A stretch of DNA of 64,000 nt, taken from NCBI GenBank assembly GCA_963971405.1, contig OZ020490.1, positions 28,607,464 through 28,671,463 on the forward strand, read 5' to 3'. Below, piece after piece: positions 32,224 to 44,044 of the stretch. Source of the stretch: Psococerastis gibbosa. Taxonomy: Eukaryota > Arthropoda > Insecta > Psocodea > Psocidae. The notes under the pieces were generated by a model. It searched no databases. It was not told where the DNA came from and was given only the letters and a program-made list of their open reading frames with translations. The translations under genes were made by a program, and so were the position numbers. Numbering within the stretch: the stretch's first letter is position 1; the number at the start of each line of letters is the position of its first letter.

Positions 32224-35200
32224 CTAAGACTGGAAGTCGGAGAAATGTCGTGGAACGTGGACGTGACGACCTGAGCGAGTGGTGCGAGTCGGTGGTGTCG
32301 GCACGACGTCAGTGGCAGGAAGTGGTGAGGAGACCTTCTCCTGAGGTTTATCATGAGCAGTATGCTGATGCGGGGGGTTGATCGTAGACTGGTGAGACGG
32401 TTCGTCTGTACTGGCATTAATGTAGGCCGGCTTGACCCTGTCCATTGACACAGTAACCGCACGACCGCGGCTTGAAATCGTAACTGTTTTGTCGGTGCGA
32501 CTTAACACAGGGAATGGTCCCGCATAAGGACGTTCGAGGGAAGCACGGACGTGGTCTTGTCTCACGAAAACGTGCGTGGCCTTGGCAAGGTCTTGTGGGA
32601 TGAATGTTTGATGAGCCCCGTGTCTCTTGACGCGAGTGGGGCGTAGTGAGTCGAATTTCCTTCGAAGTGAGATGAGAGTGTCCACCGGACTCTGATTTGA
32701 AGGAGGAGTTGTCAGCATCTGTCCTGGTAGTTTTAATGGTTCACCATAGACCAGATCTGCTGGAGAAGCTTGAAGATCTTTCTTAAGAGTGGCGCGCATG
32801 CCCAGTAAAACTAGCGGAAGGGCTTCCGTCCATTTGTCATTGGCATGACACATAATGGAGGCTTTGAGTGAGCGGTGCATACGCTCTACCATGCCGTTGG
32901 ATGCAGGGTGGTAACTGGTAGTCCGTGCATGGTGAAATCCGCATAATCGGGCCAGGTCAGCAAACAAATGGCTCTCAAACTGTCGGCCGCGATCTGTAGT
33001 AATTGTCTCCGGGCACCCAAACCGGCTGATCCAGCAGGAAATGAGGGTTCTGGCGACGTTTTCGGCGGTGATGTTCACCATAGGAGCGGCTTCCGGCCAT
33101 CGCGTGAAACGGTCAACGAGTGTTAACAAATACGTGTAGCCTTCCGACGGTGGTAATGGGCCTACAATGTCGAGGTGTATGTGCTGAAACCGTCGGTCAG
33201 GCTGAGTAAAGGTTCCAATCGCAGTGAGGGTGTGTCGATGTATCTTGGACAATTGACAGTTGACACACAGACGAGCCCAAGCGCGGCAATCCTTACGGAT
33301 AGAAGGCCATATGTAGCGTTGGGCAACCAGGTTAGCAGACGCTGCTATTCCTGGGTGATGTAGGCTGTGTAGGTGCTCGAAAAGTTGTCGACGTAATGGT
33401 TTGGGCACAAATGGGCGTTGTATGTCTTGACTAGAATCGCACGTAAGGACTGAATCAGAGCCCGGAATGGGAACATCAACGAGGATGAGGGACGTCTTTC
33501 TACTGGACCGAAGCTCTTTGAGTTCTCTGTCGTCTTTCTGAGCAGAAGAAAGTTGCTCAGGAGATACGGGAGTAGAGATTGCTTCGATTCTTGAGAATGC
33601 ATCAGCGGCCAAGTTGTCCTGCCCAGCGATGTATTGGATGTCCGTGGTGAATTGAGAGACGAATTCCATTTGCCGCATTTGGCGAGGTGAGCAACTTGTT
33701 TTTGGATTCTGAAAAGCGTGCGTCAACGGTTTGTGATCGGTATACACGACAAAAGCGCGCGCTTCTAGCAGGTAACGGAAATGACGAATGGCGTCGTGTA
33801 CCGCAAGCAATTCGCGATCGTAGGCGGACCATGTTCGTTGGTTTTCTTTAAGTTTCTGCGAGAAGAATGCCAATGGCTGCCAATGATCGTTGATCCGTTG
33901 TTGGACTGTAGCTCCGATACTGGTGTCTGATGCATCTGTGACTAGTGCAATCGGAGCCGTATGATCTGGATGCGCGAGTAGGGTGATGCGTGCCAGACTG
34001 TGTTTGCATGAGCTGAAAGCTTCGGTAAGCTTTGTTGTCCATGGTATCGTAGCGTTCCCTTTTACCTTGTCTCCAGATAACAACGTGTTGAGTGGTGCTT
34101 GTTCGTTGGCTGCATTTGGTAGGAACCGGCGGTAGTAGTTAATCATGCCAAGGAAACGGCGTAGATCTTTGAATGTCTTTGGAAGAGGGTATTCAGTGAG
34201 TGCCTTTACCCTGTCTGGTAGGGCTTGTGTGCCTTCTGCTGACACGAGGTAACCAAGAAAGCTGATTGACCCAACGCCGAGGGTACACTTGCTAGGATTA
34301 ATGACTAGGCCATATTCTCGGAATCGTTGGAAGAGTTGACGTAGGTGTGATTCGTGCTCCTGCTTATCACTCGATGCAACCAGTACGTCGTCGATGTATG
34401 AATATGCCCACGGGAGGTCGCGTAGGATGTTATCCATGAAGCGTTGGAAGGTTTGAGCAGCATTGCGAAGACCGAATGTCATGAATGGGAATTCGAAAAG
34501 GCCGAACGGAGTATTTATTGCTGTCTTTGGAATGTCACCATTGGAAACTGGTATCTGGGTGAATGCTTTGACCAGGTCTATTTTGCTGAATACGGTTTTT
34601 CCTCGCAATTCTGCACTGAAATCTGCGATGTGGCGGACTGGGTACGCGTCAGGAATTGTTCGAGCATTGAGCCGTCTGTAGTCCCCGCATGGGCGCCATG
34701 AATGGTCGCTTTTAGGTACTAGGTGTAATGGTGAGGCCCATGGGCTGTCGGACGGACGACATACGCCGGTCTGGATCATGTCGTTGAACTCCTTTTTGGC
34801 GATAATAAACTTGTCCGGGGCCAACCGGCGTGGGCGAGCGGAGACGGGAGGTCCGTCTGTCGTTCTAATGTAGTGGACCGTGGAGTGTTTGACCTGGTCT
34901 GTGGGTTGTCTCGGCCGCGTGAGGTCGCTAAACTCCTCAATTATTACTTTTAGACTGGCCGGGGTACTGTGCGGTATTGTTAAGGTAGAAACGCTAGGTT
35001 GCTTGGAGGGGCTTTGACACAGGTTCGCCTTGCGATGCGTTGTCCCGTCGATCAGCTTTGAGTTCTGGAGATCCACCAGCAAATTAGAGGCTGCGAGAAA
35101 GTCTGCACCGATGATGGGTTGCGTGACATCGGCAATGATGAAATTCCAACGGAAACTGCGTCGTAATCCCAGGTCCAGTTGTTGAGCTGTTGTTCCGTAC

Positions 35201-35487
35201 GTATTGATGATTGTGCCATTGGCGGCAGTCAGCTCGAGTTGAGTACGACGGAGCGGTAGGTTGAGACGGGCACGTGGAAAAACGCAGATGTCGGACCCTG
35301 TGTCAATGAGATAACGTATCTTGGTGCAAGGGTCCGTGATAAGAAGGCGATGTGAGGTTTTAAGCAGGTGTGTAGTGGCGCAGGCAGGCCCTGCCTTTAC
35401 TGGCTGCGATCGTCGTTTTTCGGAAATCTGCATGGCTGCTGGCACTTTCTGGCCTTCCTCCCATAGGTTTGGTGGTAAAAACACCAA
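32224..35487 (-). CDS. pol: Gypsy Pol polyprotein: protease, RT, RNase H, integrase (1087 aa)
   Basis: This is one uninterrupted minus-strand frame. Domains in order: aspartic protease with [13 protein letters not shown] (about residue 60); reverse transcriptase with [10 protein letters not shown] and the catalytic YIDDVLVAS (about 365); RNase H with LVTDASDTS and [12 protein letters not shown] (about 515-600); and integrase with its HHCC finger (HLHSLHHPG...CVNCQ), then the DDE residues in [15 protein letters not shown] and [14 protein letters not shown] (about 700-880). The C-terminal tail is threonine- and proline-rich. Gag overlaps it by 91 nt in a different frame, offset by -1, so expression probably needs ribosomal frameshifting. 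The coding sequence looks intact although gag is interrupted. Confidence 0.92.
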   Translation of the reverse strand: MVFLPPNLWEEGQKVPAAMQISEKRRSQPVKAGPACATTHLLKTSHRLLITDPCTKIRYLIDTGSDICVFPRARLNLPLRRTQLELTAANGTIINTYGTTAQQLDLGLRRSFRWNFIIADVTQPIIGADFLAASNLLVDLQNSKLIDGTTHRKANLCQSPSKQPSVSTLTIPHSTPASLKVIIEEFSDLTRPRQPTDQVKHSTVHYIRTTDGPPVSARPRRLAPDKFIIAKKEFNDMIQTGVCRPSDSPWASPLHLVPKSDHSWRPCGDYRRLNARTIPDAYPVRHIADFSAELRGKTVFSKIDLVKAFTQIPVSNGDIPKTAINTPFGLFEFPFMTFGLRNAAQTFQRFMDNILRDLPWAYSYIDDVLVASSDKQEHESHLRQLFQRFREYGLVINPSKCTLGVGSISFLGYLVSAEGTQALPDRVKALTEYPLPKTFKDLRRFLGMINYYRRFLPNAANEQAPLNTLLSGDKVKGNATIPWTTKLTEAFSSCKHSLARITLLAHPDHTAPIALVTDASDTSIGATVQQRINDHWQPLAFFSQKLKENQRTWSAYDRELLAVHDAIRHFRYLLEARAFVVYTDHKPLTHAFQNPKTSCSPRQMRQMEFVSQFTTDIQYIAGQDNLAADAFSRIEAISTPVSPEQLSSAQKDDRELKELRSSRKTSLILVDVPIPGSDSVLTCDSSQDIQRPFVPKPLRRQLFEHLHSLHHPGIAASANLVAQRYIWPSIRKDCRAWARLCVNCQLSKIHRHTLTAIGTFTQPDRRFQHIHLDIVGPLPPSEGYTYLLTLVDRFTRWPEAAPMVNITAENVARTLISCWISRFGCPETITTDRGRQFESHLFADLARLCGFHHARTTSYHPASNGMVERMHRSLKASIMCHANDKWTEALPLVLLGMRATLKKDLQASPADLVYGEPLKLPGQMLTTPPSNQSPVDTLISLRRKFDSLRPTRVKRHGAHQTFIPQDLAKATHVFVRQDHVRASLERPYAGPFPVLSRTDKTVTISSRGRAVTVSMDRVKPAYINASTDEPSHQSTINPPHQHTAHDKPQEKVSSPLPATDVVPTPPTRTTRSGRHVHVPRHFSDFQS

Positions 35488-37759
35488 GTTGGGTCTTGTT
35501 TAGGCGCTGGTGAACGGAACTGGCGCTGGAACCGTGGCTGTGTGGCACGTTGTCCGTATCTGTCGGCGAACTGTGCCTGTAGAGCCGCGACGTTCTCTGT
35601 TAACGTCTTCAATAGGTCCACAGGGGCCATTGTGCACTCAAGAATCCGGTCACGTGTTGCTGAATTGATGGTGGCCATCTTGTCGGCGAGGTTCGCGACG
35701 TCACCTAGTGACAGGTGATCATGACCGATGATTGCCAATTGTATAGCGTGCGGGAGGCGAGACGTCCAAATGGTGCGTAAAACCGAGTCTGATATGGCTT
35801 TCTCTGCGAGGGCCCGCAGTCTCCGGAGAAAAGAGCTGGGAGTTTTGTCCCCTATGTCTTCCGACATTAGTAGCTGAATGCGACTGCTTGCTGGAAGACT
35901 CATTCGTTGGATTAACTGCGTTTTTAGCTCAGTGTATGGGTTTACTGGTACTGGGGCAGCTAACAAATCTGAGATCTCGCTGAGGGTACTTTGGTCGAGC
36001 GCTGAAAGGACGTGGTAATATTTCGTCGTTTCCATTGTGACCCCAGCAAGTGCGAACTGAGCCTCCGCTTGAGTGAACCACAGTGCCGGTGACAGGTTGG
36101 CCGACTGTGTCCAGAAGGGTGGAAGCTTGACCGAGACCAGCGTTTCCACTTTGAGGGAAATTTCCCTTTTTAGGGAAAATCCGGGTTTATTCACTGCCTT
36201 AAAGGGAAATTGGAGGGAAAACTGGTGGAAAAGTCAATGATTAATATAAACTAGCTGAAAATGGAAAATGTCACAATATATAATAAAAACACATAAAATT
36301 TGATAAATATGAATAAATAACGGTTTCAAATTTTAGTGCGAATGTTATGAATTCTCACGACTGATGGCTTGGTGGGAATTTTAAAAACAGGAGTACATCA
36401 GTGGTTGATGATGATTTGACTAGCCTAGTTGTAGCAGCACAACTACACGATAACACGAGGTAATGGCACTGGCACGTGTTTTGGGTCCACCCCCCGAAAT
36501 ATTTGCAGCGTACACTAGATAGAATGGAGTTTTAAATATACAGTAGAATCCGGTGATAATGACATCGAAGGGAATTGACAAACATGGATGTCATACAAGG
36601 CGAATAGTATACAATATATCTAGGTATATATAATGAAAACCAAACTTTCTTCGTAATTCGTCATAATAGGCGGTTGGTCAATATAGACGGAGTCTTAATA
36701 AACGGATTCTACTGCATTGAGGTGACACCAATTTTAGCAAAACTCGTTGAAAGATGAGCGAGGAAAAATCATTGGCGTAAATAGGAGGATAAAGGCGTAG
36801 TATCCACAATAATGAAGGGGAAGTTAATTCTTGGCGTGCTTATTTCATCTGAAAGACATAACAAAACTACAAATAAACGTGTTGACCAAGTACTTTCACA
36901 AAAGGATATTACTCAAAAAGCTTAAAACCCCAATACTTCAGACCTATTTTTTCTCCGGGGGAGACCCCCGGTCCCCCCTCAGTGGTAGGTTTATTCGTCG
37001 GTAAAATCTCAACTATACTGCTTGCAAAATGCGTAAAACCTCACGAATTTGGGCCTATTTATAATTTTTTTTCCTCTGGGGGAGACCCCCGCGCCCCTCT
37101 TTCTCCAAGGTATAACATGCGCAAAAACCTCACTGATTTGGGACCATTTATCAATTTTTTCTCCGGGGGAGACCCCCGGGCCCCCCTGCCTCCAGGGTAT
37201 ATCATGTGTATTGGTCACTTATACCCTACTTGACAGGCAAAATTCTCACCTATCCTCCGAGAAAAATACCAAAATCCGCGCCTGGTACCACCATTCAAAA
37301 CAGGTTCAGCAATTTGGCCGTCAGGCATATACAGTATATAGTAGAATGAGACGACTAGGTCGCTGGGCGTTCCGGAAACAAAAGTTTACTTTTTTATTTT
37401 TTTGTTTTACTGAACTTGAATAGTTTAATGTGTATAACGTATTTCATACTCATTAAAAAACAATAAAACTTAAATAATAAAAAAGTCATATAATTTGCTA
37501 GGCAGACTTCCCCCCCCCCCCCCTCAGAAATTTTGGAAATTTAGAAAATAGAGGAAAATTCCGAATATTAGCGAATTGGGCGAGTGAGGGAAAAGAGGGA
37601 AATTTTGAGTTGCCGCTGAGGGAAATGTGATATATCGCAAGTGGAAACGCTGACCGAGACTACCATCGTACTAGCAGGGCCTGTCATCTTGGTTGTAGCT
37701 GTAGCGGTTGTAGCTGTAGCGGTCGTAGCTGTAGCGGTTGTGGCTGTGGTCTGCGGCAT
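35397..37759 (-). pseudogene. gag: Gypsy gag split by a hAT insertion
   Basis: Gag starts at 37759 with a threonine/alanine repeat (TTATATTATATT), encoded by a 15-18 bp minisatellite at about 37690-37755. It is cut at 37653 and resumes at 36129. Counting bases shows that removing the hAT and one copy of its 8-bp duplication would leave the frame unbroken, at about 279 codons. The body has a capsid-like helical region (FWTQSANLSPALWFTQAEAQ) and ends with the CHCC motif. Gag was therefore probably intact when the hAT landed. Confidence 0.85.
36138..37652. mobile_element. Non-autonomous hAT, copy B, complete
   Basis: The ends CAGCGTTTCCACTT (36138) and AAGTGGAAACGCTG (37652) are exact inverted repeats. 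The 8-bp duplication ACCGAGAC lies at 36130-36137 and 37653-37660. Length is 1515 bp with no transposase, three GC-palindrome units (about 36955, 37077, 37161) and a poly-C run at 37510. It is the full-length version of 30630-31818. Confidence 0.9.
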
Positions 37760-37968
37760 CTTGCAGGTTGTGGCTGTGCTGCTGCGGTGAATGTAGCTGC
37801 TCCGGGGTGGTTTCCACCGCCTATGGCCGGATGAGACGTTCTGGAGGCTGGAACTGGAACGGGCTGGAAGCTGGAACTGGCTGGAAGCTAGGACTGGAAC
37901 TGGAACTGGAACTGGAGCTGGAATCTGGAAGGCTGCTTGTTCCGTTGTCGAGGGTCACCAATGTTGCT

Positions 37969-38348
37969 AGTCGAAGGACGATGCAATTGAATAGGCAGTG
38001 TAGACTTGAATTGGTTTGTATTGCAGTGCTTTGACTCAAGTTAGAGTAATTTAACACACAGTGGTTACAATATGAGCTGTGAGACGAGAACGATACATGC
38101 TTACAATTAATATTGAATTTGATCCAGCCTGCTTCCATATAGAAAAACCAACTCTGTGTCCACAGCTAAAGGAGCTAATGAGACACAGAGGGTAGATTAA
38201 AGATATTATTGAATAAGAGAAATAAATACGTAAAAGGAAGATTGAGGAATATTGAATTATCTGAATGTGAACAGCGCCATCTACCGGGAAAAAGGTGAAG
38301 CTGGAAGCAGACTGGTTATTACACATGTGGGACTAAGTGGTCCCCACA
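37969..38348 (-). repeat. 5' LTR of the gypsy element
   Basis: 380-bp partner of 31833-32212. Its outermost inner base is A instead of T, and about three further differences are visible. Confidence 0.9.
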
Positions 38349-39999
38349 AAATCATTGCTGATTAAATCTGATAGTTCGCAGCTTTAGTTTAAAAAAATTT
38401 CCCCTACTTGTGAAAAAAAAGTTGTCTGTTTCCCTTCTGACATAATTCTTGTTCCGCCCCTGTCTATAGTATCTGCTTTGGCTCCCTAGTTGAAACCTTG
38501 AGCACCCCCTCTAAAAATCCTGACTACGGCGTTACGGCCCTTCGCAAAAACATTCTACATCGGCCCCTATAGCCTACCTGTACGGAGGATCACCGGATTG
38601 AACGTAGGATTATCTTATCTGTCAGGGCATGGAGATGGAGTCACTGGAACCTGAAGAGTCCTAGCTCCAGATGATTGTCATCCAGAGGCGTTTTCCTTCC
38701 CGTCCGCTAATAAATTTATGCTTTACGTTTAAAGTTTGGCGCGCACCATAAGTATCCTAGAACCACGGAAGACGGGTTTGGAGAGGAAGACTTTTTTTCG
38801 GTTACCTACCTTTTTTGATTCGACCTCATGACTAAGACGAGCGAAAGAATTTTTTGATATTAAATAATGAAAATGCTCGGAAAGACCCATATTTATTCCA
38901 GCCTATCCACAGCAGTTTCAGCGAAATCCATGTAGATGAAGCTGGAATGGGGAAGAGATACCTGTACCTTAGGAAACTCCGGACGATCAACGTAGGCTAC
39001 ATAAAGGAATGAAATAATATGTTATTTAACAGGACACCCATTTTGTTTTATTGTCTATTCAGTGTCACAGCTGTAACATTTACTATTATACCTTAAGCCT
39101 CTCCTTTCATAATTTTTAACTTAAAAAGTCTTCAGTAATTTGTTTAATGTCCAAAAGTAATTACCTAATTGAATTAGTAATAAAATATAAACACATAGGG
39201 CTCTATAAATATATAAACAAAATATAATATATATGCATTATGTCAAACTAATTCTTAAATCATTAATTGTACACGGTAACTTGAATTGATAATAAATTTT
39301 TTATTGTTTATTGTTTATTTAATGGCGAAATGTTCTTCTGGGAATCTCTTCAAAGCAGTTCAAATCCCTTTGCACTGAAACAGGCTTTCCCTGAATTGTT
39401 TTTCGTTTCTCTTTCCTTGCTTGGAGCTCACCATCCCCCATAAGAGATTCCAATTGAATAGTGCCGACTCCAATAACCGGGAAAAGCCTGTCTTGTTTGA
39501 GTCTCATGCCGGTCTTGCTGTCTTCTATTTCGGTCTTCGGAGACCCTGCTTATTTAGTTAGTCGGGTCACCGGAGGTGAGCGCAGGTGGTTACATTTTTT
39601 TATTGTTTTTTTTTATGTTTTAATTTAGTATTTTTTTCCTATTTTCACCTTTAAGAATTTTAGTTTTAAATCTGAAATACCTACCCGTTTTCTTGTAACT
39701 ATAGATTGCGAAAAGTTTTAGCCTACGTTATAATTATAGGCTTATGTTATGTGATAAGCATATTGTATCGCCATAGCCTACAAATTTTCTGTAAGTTTGG
39801 AATGCACGCCGAACTTCTCATTCTGTTCGTTATCTAAAACAATTCCCATTCATTATTTCTTGACCTCCTTATAATGTATAACTTAGGCTTCTGGGAATCG
39901 GCCGGTTGGCCTAAGTTATGTCAATTTTTTAAAGACAGATTGTTATTTATTTTTTGTGTTTTACAATAAAATATAGAGGCCTAACATTGATTTCTGTCG
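38349..39999. other. Intergenic, mostly unassigned
   Basis: No gene was seen. A sequence resembling the end of the 15786 MITE (AAATCCTGACTACGGC) is near 38513. The rest is AT-rich with no clear boundary. Confidence 0.45.
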
Positions 40000-41387
40000 C
40001 AGTGTTGTGAACCGGCGTAAGCGCAATCCGAGAATCCGAGTACCAACACCTTGAAAACCGAGTACATAGGCCTTATTACCAAGCACGCAATGAAGTGTGA
40101 AAGGAAGGAAACAAACTTGCCTTTATTAATCAATTTACAGTTGCTATTTTATAATTAATGTGGACTTTCATTTTCAAAAAAATTTATTGCTTTCCAATTT
40201 ATACGTAGTATAAGGAAAGCCGAGATTTCAACGGATTAACACGTTTTAAGGTCCCAGGAACCAAAAAAAATTAGTTTTTACGAAATGTCTGTCTGTCTGT
40301 GCGTCGATTTCCGGGCAAACTACTCGGTCGATTTTGATGAAATTCGGCATGTAGGTTCACAAAAATCATACCTCGGGACTATTTATTTTTATTTTGGGCT
40401 AACTTAATTTGGGGGGGTTTTATTCTCAAAAAACTCCAAAAAAACGTCTAAAAAAATTATTTCTCAGAAACGGCTCCAACGATTTCTTTTAAATTCACAT
40501 ATATTGTAGTCGTTATTAATGTTAACGGAATGCGGGGGGTCGCTTGCCCCTTGATAGGTTGCTTCTGGGGGTAAAAAAATAAAAATAACTAAATTTTAAT
40601 GAAAAATGACTAAAAAATAATTTTTCTGCGAAACCTTTCTATCGATGATTTCTACCTTCAGGTATGTTTTAGGTGTTAAATTGAGTAACGAAACCAGACA
40701 GGTTGCTTTCCCAGAAAAGTATTTGGTTCTGTAAAAAAAAAAGGTTTTTTTGAAAAAATGATAGAAAATTCACGATTAAATGTATTGCGTGCCCTGCCAG
40801 TATTGCTGTGTGGTAATTAATGTGTTTGTTTGACCTATCGAGAATTTACCTCACTTCCAGTGACGTCAGGTGGACAACCGCCCCCCCCCCCCCCCCCCCC
40901 CGAGACATCGGAAATTTAACCATAGGAAAATTATTTACCATGAAATTACTCATTTTCTCTATCTACTAATTTTGATAAATTGGAAAGCATGTTCGAGTAA
41001 ACTCGGACCGGTTCTTTTTTTATTATTATAGCCTAATTGGTTTTAGGGGCGACTGCAAGTTAGGGCTTGCTTATACGCCCACCGAGCCAATGGGTGTTTC
41101 GATGAGATGTATTAGTACGTTAATAGGTTACATATTAATAAAACCTAACAATGACAATTAACGCGTTCACAGTCTGACATATTTTCTAGATTAACTAATG
41201 TTTGAATTTTGAATATATATATATATAATTATTTTGTATTATGAAAATCTGGATGAACTTCTCAGTTAATGGGAACTAGTGAAATCCGAGTACTTTTGCA
41301 AATTGCCAAGCTCTTTCCCAGTACCGAGTACCATCAACCAAATCTGAGTACTTGTACGATCGAATCCGAGCACGGTTCACAACACAG
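40000..41387. mobile_element. Probable hAT-like element with another element nested inside
   Basis: The outer ends CAGTGTTGTGAACCG (40000) and CGGTTCACAACACAG (ending 41387) are inverted, with one mismatch. Repeated AATCCGAG/GAGTACC motifs occur near both ends. GTCG flanks both sides (39996-39999 and 41388-41391), shorter than the usual 8 bp, so the boundary is tentative. There is no transposase. Confidence 0.55.
40187..40990. mobile_element. About 0.8-kb nested element with short inverted ends
   Basis: TTGCTTTCCAATTTAT at the left and ATAAATTGGAAAGCAT at the right are complementary. The interior has the phrase ACTCGGTCGATTTTGATGAA and a 22-bp poly-C at about 40880. A diverged relative of the phrase (GATTTTGATCAAACTTC) occurs inside the hAT at about 1775. 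Class unknown. Confidence 0.5.
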
Positions 41388-41872
41388 GTCGGCTGCCACG
41401 GGGATGACAAATAATACTAAATTTTTGGTTAAAGGGAAGGAAAAGTGAGACAGTCTATTAGCTCCGGGGCCATGTAGTTGAGAGACAATCGGGCGGGAAA
41501 AGCCTTATAAGTGTATACAGTCATGAAATATTCGGTATAGAGCCGCCACAAATATTAGTATAAGTCTTACCGCAACAAATTTGTCTGCGCATTTTGATAT
41601 ATTATGATGTGTGCCTCTTTCAAACACAGACTGGCCGCAATTGTTGCATTTGATTTGCACAAAAAGCGATTGGTATGATAGTCCTGAGGAAGTTTAAGAA
41701 CTGTGGCCAATTGGTTTTAGTCAAGAATGCATGTAATATATCCAAATGTAGAAGACCATAAACGGATATTTTGACAGCTCTGGGATCGATATATCCTGGT
41801 AAAATTGACTTGTACAAAAAACGAGTGCCTAATGAGGGAACGGTTGGTGCTCTGATTTGTCATGTGCAGTAA
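41388..41872. other. Unassigned sequence upstream of the LINE fragment
   Basis: Nothing coding was recognised. It may include decayed LINE sequence. Confidence 0.4.
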
Positions 41873-43042
41873 GTGAAGTTACCTATAACTTATATGATAA
41901 CATTAAAGTTGCAAGTTTGTGACCAAAGAGTAACAACATTGAAGATATGGGAACGTATGAAGCGGGCCAGGTCAACTTTTTGGAAAGCATATAACCCTGC
42001 TCGGGAGCGACTGCGTACTCACATGGCTCCTATTGCAAAGACTCTCGAGCTGGCAGAAAAGTATGGGATCAACTTGGGTGAAGCTGAAACTGCCAACAAT
42101 AATTTTGAGTTCTTTAATAACCTACCTGCTGCAAACTTGACCTTAGAAGATCACAACCTACCCAAATCCGCATCCTTGGATATAGCCCTGCGTAAATCGG
42201 CCCTACAAACAATCCATAGCCGATATCCGGCTGCTGACTGGCTTCATGTCTACACGGACGGATCATCTATGCCCGGGTCAGGAAACACAGGTGCTGGGTA
42301 TTTCAGTCCCTTATTTGAAGGGCACGCTGCTGTAGGAGCCCCCCTAAGCTGCTATGATGGAGAGGTTGCAGCCGTTACGATAGCAGTGGAGAGGTTAAAA
42401 GAAGCGGAGAGTCACAAAAAAGCAGTTATCTTTGTCGACTCCCATGCTGCTATCCTCGCCCTCTCCAGCAATAACGAAACTGACTGTCCTCGCACCATCC
42501 GATGTAGGCGACTACTCGACGAAATGGCTGCTGTTGGCTGGACAATTGCACTTCAGTGGATTCCGAGTCACATAGGTGTGGCTGGAAATGAGAATGCAGA
42601 CCACCTAGCTAAACTTGGCGCATCACTACAGCAGGTTAAAGTGAAAACTACACTCTCCTCTGCGAGATCACTAATAAACTGCACATGTGCTAATCAAGTA
42701 AAAACTCGTCATGCCACAGCTGCACAGGGCAAGAAGTGGGAGAGGCTAGTAAAGGACGGGCCAATCAACCGAAACCTCCCCCGCCACGTGTTTGTTGCCT
42801 CCTTCAGAGCCCTGACTGGACACGACTACCTAGCTTCACACCTACATAGGATAGGCGTATTCGACTCGTCCTCATGCCCCCTGTGTGGACACCCCTCAAT
42901 GGTGGCCGATCATCTCTTTGGATGCCCGGGGCTTGCAGACGCTCGAGACTCGTCGGTGAACACAGGAGAATATCTCCTCGCTGATCTATACTGGCTTGCG
43001 CGACACCAAATGGCAGAGATGCCAAGAGTGGGCATTGGATAA
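41873..43042 (+). CDS. LINE ORF2 C-terminal part with RNase H (389 aa, 5'-truncated)
   Basis: The frame lacks the reverse transcriptase and begins in the RT-to-RNase H connector. RNase H is complete, with LHVYTDGSSM, CYDGEVAAVT, VIFVDSHAA and WIPSHIGVAGNENADHLAK supplying the four acidic catalytic positions. It is followed by a C-terminal cysteine/histidine finger (SSCPLCGHPSMVADHLFGCPG). The ORF ends MPRVGIG and runs straight into an (AAT)n tail, so this is the real LINE 3' end and the copy is 5'-truncated. The frame is open throughout, which suggests a young insertion. A related but shorter piece is at 45655-45893. Confidence 0.85.
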   Translation: MKLPITYMITLKLQVCDQRVTTLKIWERMKRARSTFWKAYNPARERLRTHMAPIAKTLELAEKYGINLGEAETANNNFEFFNNLPAANLTLEDHNLPKSASLDIALRKSALQTIHSRYPAADWLHVYTDGSSMPGSGNTGAGYFSPLFEGHAAVGAPLSCYDGEVAAVTIAVERLKEAESHKKAVIFVDSHAAILALSSNNETDCPRTIRCRRLLDEMAAVGWTIALQWIPSHIGVAGNENADHLAKLGASLQQVKVKTTLSSARSLINCTCANQVKTRHATAAQGKKWERLVKDGPINRNLPRHVFVASFRALTGHDYLASHLHRIGVFDSSSCPLCGHPSMVADHLFGCPGLADARDSSVNTGEYLLADLYWLARHQMAEMPRVGIG

Positions 43043-43450
43043 TAATAATAAAAGTCTTGTTTAGGAATACGATAACTAACTAATAGTAAAAATGTTTGCC
43101 CCAGAACTGTAGTAGAATGCATAGTAGCCGAGTTTGGGGAAATGATGCGACGGAACTACTCAGCCTGCATCTGGGCAGATCCAAACAGTCAGCATTTCTG
43201 GTCTTATGCAGATGAACAGCATTTCTCTTAATGAATAGTTTTGATGTACAGTAAGCAGAAACGTTATGTTGATTGTTGAAACTATTTTGTAGCAAAGTCA
43301 AAGTCAAACCGAATAACATATGTTGATTAATGTAGGCCAGGCCTAGACGTCGAATTGGAAGCTATCGCAAAAAAATATTTCAATACTGTCTTTTATCGCT
43401 AAAAATTATTTAATATCATGATAACCGAAATTAGAGGATACGGAAAAAGC

Positions 43451-43523
43451 TGGGCTTGGCGGGATTCGAACCCACGATCTACGCCTAACCGGGGCGTCGT
43501 CTTAACCTCTGGACCACAAGCCC
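43451..43523 (-). tRNA. Opposed tRNA-like copy in the same foldback element
   Basis: Reverse-strand counterpart of 43972-44044 with the same cloverleaf and very few differences (for example an A for the C of the D loop). Together the two would form a long hairpin if transcribed through. Confidence 0.5.
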
Positions 43524-43971
43524 CGACAAGTCCAGTAAATGCCAAATCCTCTACTTATGCTCTAATTGACATGATTCGTGTTGCTAGACAGGTTAGCACA
43601 ACTATCTAACCGAACAGGTCTGCGAGCTGACTTAATTGCATAAAGGCAATGCTTTATTCATTACATTCTAGTATTATATGGTATATAAAACACTGACATT
43701 AAATTAACTTTGATTGAAGAGGTAACCTCCTCGTTATAACCGAAATTACAGGATATCGAAAAAAGTTAATTTAATGTCATCAGTGTTATAGATTTAGCCT
43801 ATATACCATATAATACTACAATGTAATGAATAAAGCATTGCCTTTATGCAATTAAGTCAGCTCACAGACCTGTTCGGTTAGATAGTTGTGTAGTTGTGCT
43901 AACCTGTCTAGCAACACGAATCATGTCAATTAGAGCATAAGTAGAGGATTTGGCATTTACTGGACTTGTCG

Positions 43972-44044
43972 GGGCTTGTGGTCCAGCGGTTAAGACGACG
44001 CCCCGGTTAGGCGTAGATCGTGGGTTCGAATCCCGTCAAGCCCA
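43972..44044 (+). tRNA. tRNA-like sequence inside the foldback element (probably a SINE head, not a functional gene)
   Basis: 73 nt fold as a cloverleaf: 7-bp acceptor (GGGCTTG/CAAGCCC), D arm with box A-like TGGTCCAGCGG, anticodon stem ACGCC/GGCGT, T arm with box B GGTTCGAATCC, discriminator A. The seven-base loop CCGGTTA would put GGT at the anticodon, but position 33 is C instead of the invariant T. That and its place in a mobile element argue for a tRNA-derived promoter. Confidence 0.55.

Larger units (their letters stand above)
31833..38348 (-). mobile_element. CsRn1-like Ty3/gypsy LTR retrotransposon
   Basis: The element runs on the minus strand between two 380-bp LTRs. From its 5' side: LTR (37969-38348), a primer site reading TGGTGACCCTCGAC on the minus strand (37947-37960), which resembles the tRNA-Trp site used by CsRn1-type elements, then gag (interrupted by a hAT), pol, a polypurine run (32213-32226) and LTR (31833-32212). 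The LTRs differ at about four positions by eye. Flanking bases do not form a target duplication (AGCT against AAAT). The Gag C-terminus [18 protein letters not shown] is the CHCC-type motif of the CsRn1 group rather than a normal zinc knuckle. Confidence 0.88.

Noticed and set aside
32145-32462. Minus-strand 105-codon frame next to the LTR
   Set aside because: Alternate frame over the C-terminal tail of gypsy pol and the polypurine tract; no domain.
37568-37759. Small minus-strand frame with TTATATT repeats taken alone as a gene
   Set aside because: It is the N-terminal part of gypsy gag running into the hAT insertion.
43418-43609. 63-codon frame containing SWAWRDSNPRSTPNRG
   Set aside because: This well-known spurious peptide is the translation of a tRNA-like sequence on the opposite strand.
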